This document shows, piece by piece, positions 23,211-33,703 of a stretch of 64,000 bases of DNA (its first letter is position 1; every line of letters starts with the position of its first letter). Under the pieces are notes generated by a model that ran no database searches, was not told the DNA's origin, and saw nothing but the letters and a program-made list of their open reading frames with translations. Position numbers and translations under genes: made by a program. Source of the stretch: Zantedeschia hybrid cultivar (Eukaryota > Streptophyta > Magnoliopsida > Alismatales > Araceae). The stretch lies in NCBI GenBank assembly GCA_030544215.1, contig JARZZO010000008.1:29675614-29739613 (forward strand), given 5' to 3'.

Positions 23211-25175
23211 CGGTCTAAGCTTTACCATCAATACGTGACAGAGTAAAATAGAAATATAGTTCCCGGGTAAACACGTGGATGACTATATCGTTCCTCTACT
23301 CTTATCCAAAGGCATCTAATGCCATGATCAACAGTCCTCTCAACAGACAATGGCAGACCTCGGGTAAACACATAGTATCTGCCATGACTGAATTAAGATC
23401 TATTGATCATATTGATGGAGAGCCACGCGATACATTCTCAATGACTCGCGCTGCGGCTTAGAGTTTGTTACGCAGGTTTTACTTATTTAGTTTCGTCTCA
23501 TCCTAGGTGATAGTATTAAATATATCGAATATATTATAAATACTAATAACCTAGCAAATATTAAGTACACGCATCACATACATGTCATTAGTGTGGTCAT
23601 GGACGACACTGTGGTTTGACTTAAGCCAGATAGTCAAACACACACACATGCACAATATAACAACTTATATCATGAGTCTGCAAACCTATGGATTCAATGA
23701 ACTCCTTCATTTTCATCTAGTCAGCAGTTGTGGATCATCCTCGCTCCGCACGCAGCCGCCTCGATCAAATTACATCGGAATTCTCAATTACATGATAATT
23801 TAAATGAGGAAGCCTTATGGCGATTACATCAAAGAGGAAGGTAGAAGTACAATAGAATATGAGAGGGAGAGGTTCGCAGACCTCTATTTATTAACAAACA
23901 ATAAACCACACAATCACATTCCACATCCACAATTAATGCTCGTCCATGACCACCATGTGTTTTAGTTAAACAAACCACACATGAATTGCACATCAAATGG
24001 CTAATTAAAATTTTAAAAAATAATAATAATTTCAGGTTTCATAAAACCAGGGACCAAACAAAATTTGGATTTAAAATTTTCGAAAAATTTTCATTAAGTC
24101 AAAGTATGCTAATTTAAATCTAATTCAAATAAGCAAACTAATGCACATCAAAATAAATGCACATAAACTCTAATTTGACAAGATTGTAACATTCCATGCG
24201 GATAAGATTAACTGACATTAAATGATAAATTTAACAATTAAATTTATTCCCCAATTATGTCCTTTAATCTAACAATTAGATTAAATTAACAACAACTTGT
24301 TAATTATTACTTTAATCCATATTAATCGAATTATTGAACCATAAAATTAAAAACAGAGCTTAGTCTTATTGTAAAATCTCATTACAAATAATAGTTAAAT
24401 TATGTTTTAATTTGGAACAATAAATAAATAAATAGGGATTAAAAACAAGAAAATAAAAGGGGAAAGAGGGGCAGCGGTCCAATGGACCGGACCGGACCTG
24501 GGCTGAGCCCAGCCGGTCCCTGGCTCGGACCCAGGTCCGCCCACAAGGGTGCAGACCTGGTCCGGGTCCAGGGCCAACTGGCTCAGACCCGGTGCCCGGC
24601 CAGGCTCGTCGGGCCCGCCCCCCCCACCTGAGCGCAGCTAGGAAACCCTGGCTGCGCGCAGGGGGGGGGGGGGGCAGCTCCCTATCGCCGGCAACCTGCC
24701 CCGCAGGTGCAGGCCGGTAGGGCCCCGGCTGGAGGGCAACTGCCGGCATCCAGGGGCACCGACGATGGCGCCGACAACCCCTGGTTGCCGGCGGTTTTCT
24801 TCCAAACCCCCCCCAAAGATCCTTCGTTTTTTGTAAAATTCAGCAACCCCATGATTTTGAAAAACAAAAATAAATCCAGGGGTTATAGATCCATCCGGTC
24901 ATGATTCAAGATCCTAGCTTTGATCCACGACCCCATGGGAGGAATCCCATGCTCCATCCAGCCCTTCCCAACACTTGGGATGCTTGTGAATAATCCGATA
25001 TGAGTTGTTCTTTGTCCGACGAAGAACACACTAAAAACGCAGAAAATAAAATAAATATAATGCTTACAGTTTGTCTTAATCTGTTGTGTTCATCTCATGA
25101 GCGCATCACATGCATGGAATTAATTACAAAATTATCAAAAAAGAGATCAAAACGGCGAAAACACAGTGGAACCTG
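23211..25175 (-). other. Copia copy 2 leader
   Basis: Non-coding. Shares blocks with the leader of copy 1 (for example 23400-23550 with 18600-18720), including AT-rich palindromes and a GC-rich block with a run of 14 G at 24661-24674. No gene. Confidence 0.65.
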
Positions 25176-25187
25176 GCTCTGATACCA
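25176..25187 (-). other. Copia copy 2 primer-binding site
   Basis: TGGTATCAGAGC on the minus strand, one base inside the 5' LTR. This is the standard initiator-Met tRNA complement of plant copia elements. Confidence 0.9.
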
Positions 25188-25188
25188 C

Positions 25189-26720
25189 TGTTGGGTTCAC
25201 TGTGTCGGGATCCAACCGAAAAGCGCAGTGGAATAATATGTTCGGGATCGGATCCATCCCGTTTCGATCGTTAAAATAAAACTGGAGAAAATCGAGTTCA
25301 CCTTGCGCGGATTCGAATCCGCGTTCGTTTTCCGTTTCCGTCGGAGCGATGCCGCAAGTCGCGCAGATGCCCGACCTCTAGCGGTATCCACGTGGTTCTC
25401 CTCGCGATGGATCGTCCTCGTTTCCTCGCTCGCTGCGGCGTTCGTAGATCCCGTCTGGCTGCCCGTAATCCGCCACGACATGCGTCGGACGAAAGGTGGA
25501 GCAGTTGGGAACCGCATGCCCAGAAGAGAGAGAAAGAGAGAAAGAATAAATGACGGCTAGGTCAGGGTTGCTGGCTCCGGACGTAGAATCCGTTCTTTTA
25601 TAATAAGTCAGTTTGCGGTTTTTCATAAAAACCCAGACTTATCTGAAATCCTGTCGGATTATCCATCGACTTGAAAACCATTTGCATGTGACCCTCTAGG
25701 CCCAAATACCAGTCCAATTAATAGCCCATTAAGTCCAGTAACCCTTTACTGACCCACTGAATTAATTAATATCCTTATATTCAATTAATCAGCCGAATTT
25801 AATGTCCCACAATAAATTCGGACGGACTGCCGATCACGTTGGATGCCAAGCAACATCGCGTGATCCTGGATGGCACTGGGGTTATCGCAACCCTCTATTG
25901 GAACCTTTCTGTCATCGGTTAGCGCGTGGATATAATCCTTCATCCGTGCAATGTTTTCGAATCGACCTAGGGCATGGTTTACTGTTAAACCCTATTTGGT
26001 CGATTCACTTGAATCAGATGCCGTTAATCTGAATCCGATAACTCCTTATCGATTATAGAGTCCGCCTTAGCCAGGGACTTTAAGCGCATCATTCCCGGAA
26101 CATTCTCTCTCAAACTACCGAGAGCAGATGATCCCGTATTGAACACACAATTACCTTTGAGGGCATTTCCCTGAACCCGATCGCTTGACTTATTGATAAC
26201 CCATGGTTAGGGATTCGTTCGTCAAGGTCAAAGCTCAGAAACCTACCAACAAGATATCTTTGGAATCTCAGGTCCAAGGATCATCCACGCAACCGTGACA
26301 AATGAATCGAGCTGGTTAACAGTGAGGTGATTACCATCCAGCGATTCATAGTCGGATTAGTTCAGTGAACTCATTCACTAATGAACACCTATAGGTTCAG
26401 CATAGTGTCTCCATACAAGTAACTTATGGGACTAGTCACCCTCATCATATGAGCTGAAGTAACCTATACTAGTCTATCTGGATGTTCGATATCTCAAACA
26501 TCCTATGACTAGGAACAATTAAGAACATGTGTTTATAAGTCTTCGGTCCCGTAATTATGATCTCATCATAATCCGAAGACTATTGCACATGTTTATGGAC
26601 TTCATCGTGATACGATAAACACAGATCGAATTAATTACGCATAATGAATTATTGCCATTTATTAATAATCTGAATAAGTACATAGTATCGGATTGGCTTT
26701 GAGACCATCTAATACTAACA
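25189..26720 (-). repeat. Copia copy 2, 5' LTR
   Basis: 1532 bp, TGTTGGG...CTAACA on the plus strand, clearly homologous along its length to the LTRs of copy 1 but more diverged from them than those are from each other, so a different subfamily. Confidence 0.92.
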
Positions 26721-26725
26721 CGAGG

Positions 26726-27400
26726 GACCGACCCAATCAGAGGGTAGTGAAGACGTCAAGAAATGTGTTCCTATGAGAAAAGGGGGGGGGGGGGGGTTTA
26801 GTCCTACTGCGTATGACCTGTGGCTGGGATGGCCTCTAATGCTTAATACATAATAGGTAGATAGCAATCAAATCAAAGATCTGAAGACTGAAGAACAAAA
26901 CAAAACTCTCGTTGAATCGCGTCACTGTAAAGAACTTTATTTTATCCACAATACCTCAGGCAGCAAACAGTAAGAATATCAGCCTAAATGGTGTCGTGCA
27001 TGGGCGACGCAGTTCGGAAACGCGTCTCCTTTTCAAGATGCTATTTAAGGTGCAGAAACAGTAAATAAGAAGGAATTTTGGATCAATTCCCTCTCAAATT
27101 ATCAGGATAAAGCAGTAAATGATCAGTTTATGCTAATTTTAATCTTCAACAGGATGATTTATCATTCAAACAAAACAAAACTCAATCAATCACACATTCT
27201 TCCTAACACAATTACAACTTTTGAAATAACGGGAGGGTAAAATCTTGCCGCAAGGGTGTGCACGTGGTGCACGTGGGAATAACAATTAAACTAAAAACTC
27301 ACCGATCGGCGAGGGCGTGCCCGAGGGACATAGGTGGTGCACCGTGGGTGCCCAATTGATAAAAGCAAGAACAATAAACAGTAATAGTTGGCGAGACCAA
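26726..27400 (-). other. Element A leader, part next to PBS
   Basis: Untranslated leader between PBS and gag. It contains a 15-G run (26782-26796) and two inverted GACGCC motifs (26990 and 27021). No gene recognised. Confidence 0.6.
26986..27050. repeat. GGCGTC-N10-GACGCC motifs, cluster 4 (leader of element A)
   Basis: Two copies, left arms at 26990 (GGTGTC) and 27021 (CGCGTC), right arms at 27006 and 27037, again exactly 16 bp apart. Second right arm is weak (GATGCT). Confidence 0.75.
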
Positions 27401-27420
27401 GTCCCACCGTGATCGCCAAA
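27401..27420 (-). other. Element A primer-binding site
   Basis: Minus strand TTTGGCGATCACGGTGGGAC, four bases inside the LTR end. Sites of the form TGGCGATCAC... are typical of Ogre/Tat-like gypsy elements; the exact tRNA was not checked. Confidence 0.75.
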
Positions 27421-27455
27421 AAGTTGTGAGTGCTTAAATTGAGATGTGTGAAATC

Positions 27456-29034
27456 TGTTGGGATCTGGGTGGGAGGCGAAGAACGTAGCGGAAACGATGA
27501 ATAAAAAATCCCGCCCGATGCCTGCTGATCTGATTCGGAACGAAAAACTAAAACCGAAAAACCAGGTTGTAATCTGATTATCGTGCGCGGATTCGAATCC
27601 GCTTCCGTCTTGGTTCCGTTGAGGCAATGCTGCGAGCCGCACAAGCGTCTGGCCTCCAGCGGTATCCACGTGATCTTTCGCAGTGGTTCGTCATCGCTCC
27701 CTCGTCCGTATCAGCTCGCTCCCTAAAGATCCGTCGCTGCAACGATTGCCGAAAACCTGCGGATGAGAATTCCCGACTTTCGGGAATCACGCGCGGCGGT
27801 GACAGAAATTAACTCGGCACCTTGAACGGGGTGCCCCGAGAAAGAGGAGAGAGAAAGGGGGGCGGCCAGCATGGGAAAACCTGGAGCTTAGCCCAGGGTT
27901 TCTCAACAGCGCGTATATATATTAAGTCGGCGCAACTTTTCACAAAGTCTCCGAGTTAATATAAATCTCACTTAAGTACCACCGACTAAGAATCTTATTG
28001 CGTGTGACCATCTAGGCCTATTAACCAGTCCGATTTTCAGCTCGTTAAGTCCAATAACTAGTTATTGACTTATTGTAATTAATTAATATCTAGATATTAA
28101 CTAACTACTTAACCGAATCAACATCGCATGTAAATTCGGTCGGACTTTTAATCAAGTTGGGTACCAAGCAACACCGCATGATCCCGTAAGGTAATGGGGT
28201 TTAGCAACCCACTCATGGAACCTGTCTGTCCATAGTTACCGCGTGGCTATAATCATTCGTTCGCACAATGCTCTCGAGTTAACCTAGGGTATGGTCAACT
28301 GTCAAACCCTAGATGGTCAACTCACTTGAATCAGACTTCGTGTACAATATCGGAAAACATCTTTTCTGATATTGTTTCTGATCTGGCCAAAGACTCCTCG
28401 GATCTATTCTAGAGCATTCTCTCTCCAGTTACCTGAGAGTGAACGATCCTTTATTGAACACATAATCACTTTCGAAGGTCTTCCGCTAGACCCGATCCTT
28501 GACTATTAGAGATCTCGTAGATAGGGATTCGTAGGTCAAGGTCAAAGTCCAGAAGTCCACCGACAAGGTGTCTTTGGTGTCTCAAGTCTAAGAATCAACC
28601 ACGCCACTGTGACGATGAATCAAGCCGATTGACAGTCAGGTAAATTACCATTCGGCGATTCATGTCGGATCAGTTCAGTGAACTCATTCTCCAATGAGAA
28701 GCTACAGGTTTACCATTATGTCTCCACACGAGTAACTAACGAGATCAGTCACCCTCATCATATGAGCTGGAATAACCTGTACTAGTCTTACCGGATGTTT
28801 GATGTCCTTCTCAAACATCCTATGATTATGAACAATTGAGAATATGTATTTATAAGCCATCAGTCTCATTATTATGATCTCATCATAATCTTATGACTAT
28901 TGTACATATTCATGGACTTCATTATGTGCAATTATTAATATGCTAATCTACATAATGAATTTAATGCCATTGATTAGTAAACTAGATTGAAATAGATGCT
29001 TAATGATTGGCTTAAAGGACACCTATATCCATTA
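27456..29034 (-). mobile_element. Solo LTR of the copia family (copy 3)
   Basis: About 1579 bp, TGTTGGG start and a diverged end (ggacacctatatccatta). Homologous along its length to the other copia LTRs, with no internal region. Flanks AAATC (27451-27455) and AAATT (29035-29039) are a plausible TSD with one change. Formed by recombination between LTRs. It lies inside the 5' LTR of element A. Confidence 0.85.
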
Positions 29035-29862
29035 AAATTATGAATTTCATGTTGATGATATGACAATGAAACAATTAAAAATTAACATGTGATCGCCAAA
29101 AGCTTTTGACTAAAATGTTTCACAAAAATTTTTTGATCGCTTACCTGTTTCAGACGTGGGATATGTTAAAGTTCTTGATTCATTCTCTTCCGCCGGCTAG
29201 AGAAAAAGAGCCATTCTAGTACTTTTGTTCTTGCTTTGATTTGATGAATTTGGGAATCTTCCTTTTTGTTCCAGTTCTTCTTTAGATAACGATCTCCACT
29301 TGATCTTGATGATTGTACCTTGCAAAGAAATAAAGAAAACTAATAAGAACTAATAGAGTGTAGAATCTATTCTAATCAGAATTTTACTCATACAATTAAA
29401 TAGAATCACTCACTTGTTTTGTGGTCTTTTAAAACCCCTTTAGCATGTGGGTTGAAAATTAGGAATGTGGTGAGTGTGTGAATAGCATGAAATGATGATT
29501 ATGAAATGAATTTATGATACTAATGATGATAAAAATAAGGGAAAGAATGAGGTTGAATGGCTCCTGTAAGCCTTAGTCTTGAATGGACTGAAAGAATGAA
29601 GAAGGGATGAAGCTTGCTCTCCTTTGAATGCTCTTGGAATTCTTCATACAGCGCTTCAATTCTTTTTTGATTCCTTCAGCGTTTGAATCCTTCGGTTATT
29701 CTAACCTCCTAACCTCTTCAAGGACTTGAGTATTTATAGACTTGAATTCAAAGCTCTCACGCGTATCCGCCGCCACTTATGGATCAACATGAAAGAATTT
29801 GGAGTCAATTCAATAAACAAACAGATAAACACAAGTTAATTCATCATTATCTGTAATTACCT

Positions 29863-30160
29863 AAAACGCGTCGTCCATGGGAGACGTCTTTTAGTTTAAT
29901 TAAGATAAAGATAAACTCGGAAAGAATAAATAGAAATACTTAGGAAATTTAAATGGCGTCGTGTAGTGAAGACGTCTTTCAGTTAATTAACAAATTAATT
30001 AAAAATACAATTAGAAATCAAAATAGAAATAAAACCTTAAATAGCGTCTTCAATGTCCGATGTCTTTTAGGATAATTTTTATATTCAATTAAAAATTGAG
30101 TTAAAATCAATTTCATTAATAAACTTAAATTGCGTCTTCCTGACCCGATATTATTTAGAG
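29863..30160. repeat. GGCGTC-N10-GACGCC motifs, cluster 5 (LTR of element A)
   Basis: Four copies, left arms at 29867, 29955, 30043 and 30131, right arms 16 bp later each. Copy-to-copy distance is 88 bp each time, while the AT-rich sequence between them has diverged. Confidence 0.85.
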
Positions 30161-30281
30161 AAATGATTATTTTAAAAAATTAAATAAAAGATCAATTAAT
30201 GATTAAATATCAGACAACTTTAGAGTATTATTATATGATATGAAATTTACTCAAAATGTTGTCAAAATTAACGTGTCTACA

Positions 30282-31135
30282 AGGACTATTCTAGTCAATA
30301 GAATGCCTTTATTTAAACGTGCAATTGCCTTCTTTTAGCAGATGGGCTGAAGGCCCGTTAGCCATTTTTCTTAGAAAGCATATTTGGAACATGCTCGGAC
30401 TTATTTCTTGGCCCACTTTGGGTCAAGCTTTTGGCTTACCTCATCAGGCCTTTACCTGTTTAAGAAATATGCCTTGTTTAGCACGACAACCAACCCAATT
30501 AATAATGCATAATTTTACCTTTTATTATTAACTTGTGTAATAACAAGTTTAAGTGGTCTATAATCTAGATAACTCGATGAAAGTTATTTGGAGGTTTTTG
30601 TCATATGCGACAAAATATAAAGGATTTGTAATCATTCTTTTTTGTTTTTCTTTCAAATCTTACTTTATAATTTAAATTACAATCAACTATTATTTTTTTT
30701 GTCACTAAAGTATCTCATGTCATGGGACAAAATTTGAGTAGTTTCAAATAAGGGATAGAATATCGGCCACTTGAAACTGAGAGGTAGTATTATAAGTAGA
30801 CATTGAAATCACTTTTTCTCTAGGTCCCACACTTTGATAGCAAAATGGGTTACGATCGGATTACTTATTTTGAATAGCATATTCCAGAAAAAGGAGGGTT
30901 TTACTTTTTGATAGTAGGATGAGATCTAAGGCCAAACGCTAAAATCTAGGGTGTAAGGTGGACCGGAAACTAAGCATTTCTAGTACGGAATAACCAATTC
31001 TACTAATCAAGTCATAATTAGTCTTATTATGAGAATAAGGAGTCTTACTCTTCTCTTATTTAGAGCTTAGAAAACAGAACTCTTCTTTTTTATTTCTTTT
31101 TTTCTTCCATGTAAAAATATGGGCTAGACGGCTAT
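30282..31135. other. Intergenic, no gene recognised
   Basis: AT-rich host-side DNA beyond element A. A 70-codon plus ORF at 30319-30531 has no recognisable domain. The part 30780-31080 loosely resembles 34560-34810 (both around 'attctactaatcaagt'-type words), perhaps an old MITE family, not certain. Confidence 0.4.
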
Positions 31136-31329
31136 TTAATTAATGAGTCCGGATCCCCTACGGTCGACGTTGGACCGTAGGAGATCAGTATTTACTGGGG
31201 GGTTCGAATTTAAAATCTAAAAAATATCTTGTCTGGGCCCCACTGAATTAAATTCGGCCCCCTCCCCCAGTGGGTACTGATCCCCTACGGTCCAACGTCG
31301 ACCGTAGGGGATCCGGACTCTTAATTAAT
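31136..31329. mobile_element. 176-bp MITE with 9-bp TSD (Mutator-like)
   Basis: The element is 31145-31320 with terminal inverted repeats of about 47 bp starting GAGTCCGGATCCCCTACGGT, nearly perfect, around a short centre. It is flanked by the direct repeat TTAATTAAT at 31136-31144 and 31321-31329. A 9-bp TSD and long TIRs are typical of Mutator-like MITEs. The TSD is itself near-palindromic, but the two copies match as direct, not inverted, repeats. It lies about 500 bp upstream of the hydroxylase start codon. Confidence 0.85.
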
Positions 31330-31571
31330 AGGGCAGCTTTCATCCGTGCCATTGGGACATAGAGAGGGGAGTAGAGTCAAGGTCAACCAGAACTCGTCGG
31401 CCGCGTTCAAGTTACGATATATATTAGAACCACCGCATTTAAATTCCCTTGGCCTGGACGAAGCCACCTTCCCGCCACCCCCACCATAAATCACCAGGCC
31501 CAGAAGAGCTAGCAGCCAAGCCTTCCTTTCTCTCCTCCCTCTTCCTCCCATTTCCACATTTCACACACACA

Positions 31572-31645
31572 CACACACACACTCTCCCTCTCTCTCTTGC
31601 CTTTGGATGTGTGTTTAATTTCTACCTTCTTGAAGTCTATTTAAA
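31572..31645 (+). promoter_or_regulatory. Likely core promoter of the hydroxylase gene
   Basis: A TATA-like TATTTAAA at 31638-31645 lies about 180 bp before the ATG, preceded by a (CA)n and CT-rich microsatellite (about 31563-31600). A GA microsatellite in the presumed 5' UTR (about 31781-31805) follows. Position and composition fit a plant promoter; the start site is not determined. Confidence 0.5.
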
Positions 31646-31825
31646 CGAGGCCACCCAAGGATAGTCCTGCCCATCACACAGTCCTTGCAAACAGAATCAT
31701 CTTCTCGAAGAGAGAAATTAAGAGAGAGAGTCCTTAGAGGGAGAGTGTATCCGTCTTTAGAGGGACGGGCAGGAGGATACATAGAGAGAGAGAGAGAGAG
31801 AGAGACGGAAGCTAGGACACCCATA

Positions 31826-33703
31826 ATGGAGTTGTTCACGACGGACGAGCTACTAGGGACCTTCGTGCCGATCGTGGTGTACTGGCTGTACTCGGGTCTG
31901 TACATGGTGTCTGCGGGCTCGTTCGAAAAGTACAGGCTGCATTCCAGGAAGGAGGAAGACGCCAAGAACCTAGTCTCCAAGCGCGACGTCATCAGGGGCG
32001 TCCTCCTCCAGCAAGCACTTCAGGCAACCGTCTCCTTGGTCGGCTTCAAGGTGAGAAGAGGAGGGGCTCACCCAACCATCTCTCTCTCTCTCTCTCTCTC
32101 TCCTCACATACAAACCCAAACGCAGACGTACACACACACACGCAAGAAGCCAACATTCAGGTTGAGTATTCCTGTAGTTTATTTCGTTACACTTGGAAGA
32201 ATGCTGTAGCAGAAGAAACCTTCTCAAAACATCTCAGTTTCTGTACACGTTACCCTCCAATTGCATAAAAGAGCCTCGATGAGCACATGGGCCCTTTCCC
32301 TATAGTCTACGCCAAGCTCAGGAATGTTAAAATGTTACGATTCCTTGCCAAAAGCGTAACTTGGACACATTGGCAAAGCGCATACATAGGAAGATGATTT
32401 TGGGAGGGGTGGTTGCAGGTCATTGCTGCACTCGGGGCCGATCAGCTAGTACGTAAATGGGATCCACACGCCCATGATCTAGTTTTAGTGCTGCATATCC
32501 GTAGCCAGTAATCTCTCTCTCTCTCTGTCTCTGCCATGGACAAAAATTACGTATGGTGATTCTTTGCAATCCAAGACTACGACATATCTAACGCCATCGC
32601 GATGTCCGTCCAGTACTTGTCAACCGATCAACTCTTAATTTTAACTAAAAGATACTACTTTCTACAGTCTAGCTAGGATAAACTCGATGAAGTAGGCTAT
32701 ATTGGAACTTAAAATTGGAACTTAAACTTGACCTGTGACGCGTTATTTACTTATACTCCCTTCCCCGCCTGACCTCCAAGAAGAAAGAAAAATCCAAATT
32801 CAACTCTGTCAATGTTGTATAACCCTAATTTTACCTACTCCGTACATGACACATCACAAGAAGCGCTTCTTTATCTGGTCGTCAGCCTCGTCAATCCCGT
32901 GCACGACTTGTCCCGCTATCTGTTAATGAAGAGATAAGAAGGAGAAAACAAAAATGAAAACGTAGATTTCTTAAGCTATACGGACAATATATTTTGTTCT
33001 TCAATTAATTACTAAAACACAAATCTCATCAATATAAAGCAGACGATTTATTTATTTATTTCCTTATTTACTTTTCATCAGAGTCGAGGACTTGATCATA
33101 AACATCAACATCGTTAAACTAGCTTATCACATTGCATTTTGTATTGTTATATAGGTAGTTGGCGAGGACCCTACGGCAGTCCATCCCACTGCAAACCCTT
33201 CCATCCTCGCCATGGGCAGGCAGTTCTTCGTCGCCATGTTCGTCTTTGATGCCTGGCAGTACTTCATGCACAGGCACATGCACCGGAACAGGTTCCTCTA
33301 CAAGCACTTCCACTCCTGGCACCACCGGCTGGTCGTCCCCTATGCTTTCGGCGCGCAGTACAACCATCCCCTCGACGGCCTCCTCATCGAGACCGTCTCT
33401 GGCGCGCTCGCCTATGCCGCCTCCGGCATGTCGCCGAGGGCGGCCACCTTATTCTTCACCTTTGCCACCATCAAGGGGATCGATGACCACTGCGGCTACC
33501 TGCTGCCGTGGAACCCGTTCCACCTTCTGTTCAAGAACAATGCTGCCTTCCACGACATCCATCACCAGCTCTCCGGCAGCAAGTGCAACTTCTCCCAGCC
33601 GTTCTTCGTTGTGTGGGACAAGATCTTCGGCACCTTTGTGCCCTACTCGGTCGAGAAGAGGCCGGTCGGAGGGTTCGAGGCGAAGGTGACCAAGGAGCAC
33701 TAG
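31826..33703 (+). CDS. SBH: Sphinganine C4-monooxygenase (sphingoid base hydroxylase)
   Basis: Hydroxylates C4 of sphinganine to give phytosphingosine, the main plant long-chain base, in the endoplasmic reticulum membrane; family of di-iron fatty-acid hydroxylases. Two exons, 31826-32050 (75 codons) and 33155-33703 (182 codons plus stop), intron 32051-33154 with GT-AG ends, phase 0. The 257-residue length matches plant SBH proteins (about 258-260). It starts MELFTTDELLGTFVPIVVYW, a hydrophobic N-terminal segment. Histidine boxes: HRHMH (114-118), HFHSWHH (126-132), NHPLD (145-149), DDHCG (185-189), HDIHH (208-212), all intact. The C-terminal KEH is not a classic KKXX signal. GC-rich codons in exon 2. 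It is the only clear host gene in the window and appears intact. The Arabidopsis genes SBH1 and SBH2 are the nearest family names. Confidence 0.95.
32051..33154 (+). other. Intron of the hydroxylase gene
   Basis: 1104 bp, GTGAGA...ATATAG. It starts with a (CT)n microsatellite (32083-32102) followed by CA-rich sequence; otherwise AT-rich. No nested element recognised. Confidence 0.9.

Larger units (their letters stand above)
22947..26720 (-). mobile_element. Internally deleted copia element (copy 2)
   Basis: Same family as copy 1. Minus-strand order: complete 5' LTR (26720-25189), PBS, leader (25175-23211), then only the last 264 bp of a 3' LTR (23210-22947). All coding sequence and most of the 3' LTR are deleted in one step. 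TSD CGAGG at 22942-22946 and 26721-26725 shows the outer ends are original. Non-autonomous. Confidence 0.92.
10134..30281 (-). mobile_element. Ty3/gypsy retrotransposon 'element A', 5' part with nested insertions
   Basis: Read on the minus strand: 5' LTR (30281 down to 27425), PBS (27420-27401), leader, gag (from 22614) and start of protease (ending at 10141), then truncated by element B's LTR. Three copia insertions account for the excess length: 27456-29034, 22947-26720 and 13123-22459. Excising the last one plus one TSD copy rejoins the gag reading frame exactly (22465 to 13122). Only the 5' half of the element is in this window; RT and integrase are not seen on this strand. Confidence 0.8.
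27425..30281 (-). repeat. 5' LTR of gypsy element A (split by solo LTR)
   Basis: Two parts, 30281-29035 and 27455-27425 on the minus strand, together about 1.28 kb, matching the 1287-bp LTR of element B. It starts TGTAGACACG at 30281 and ends CACTCACA at 27425. It carries four inverted GACGCC motifs at exact 88-bp steps (left arms 29867, 29955, 30043, 30131) and a second PBS-like string TTTTGGCGATCACA (29101-29088) upstream of its end. A splice-donor-like CAGGTAAGCG lies near 29150. Confidence 0.85.
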
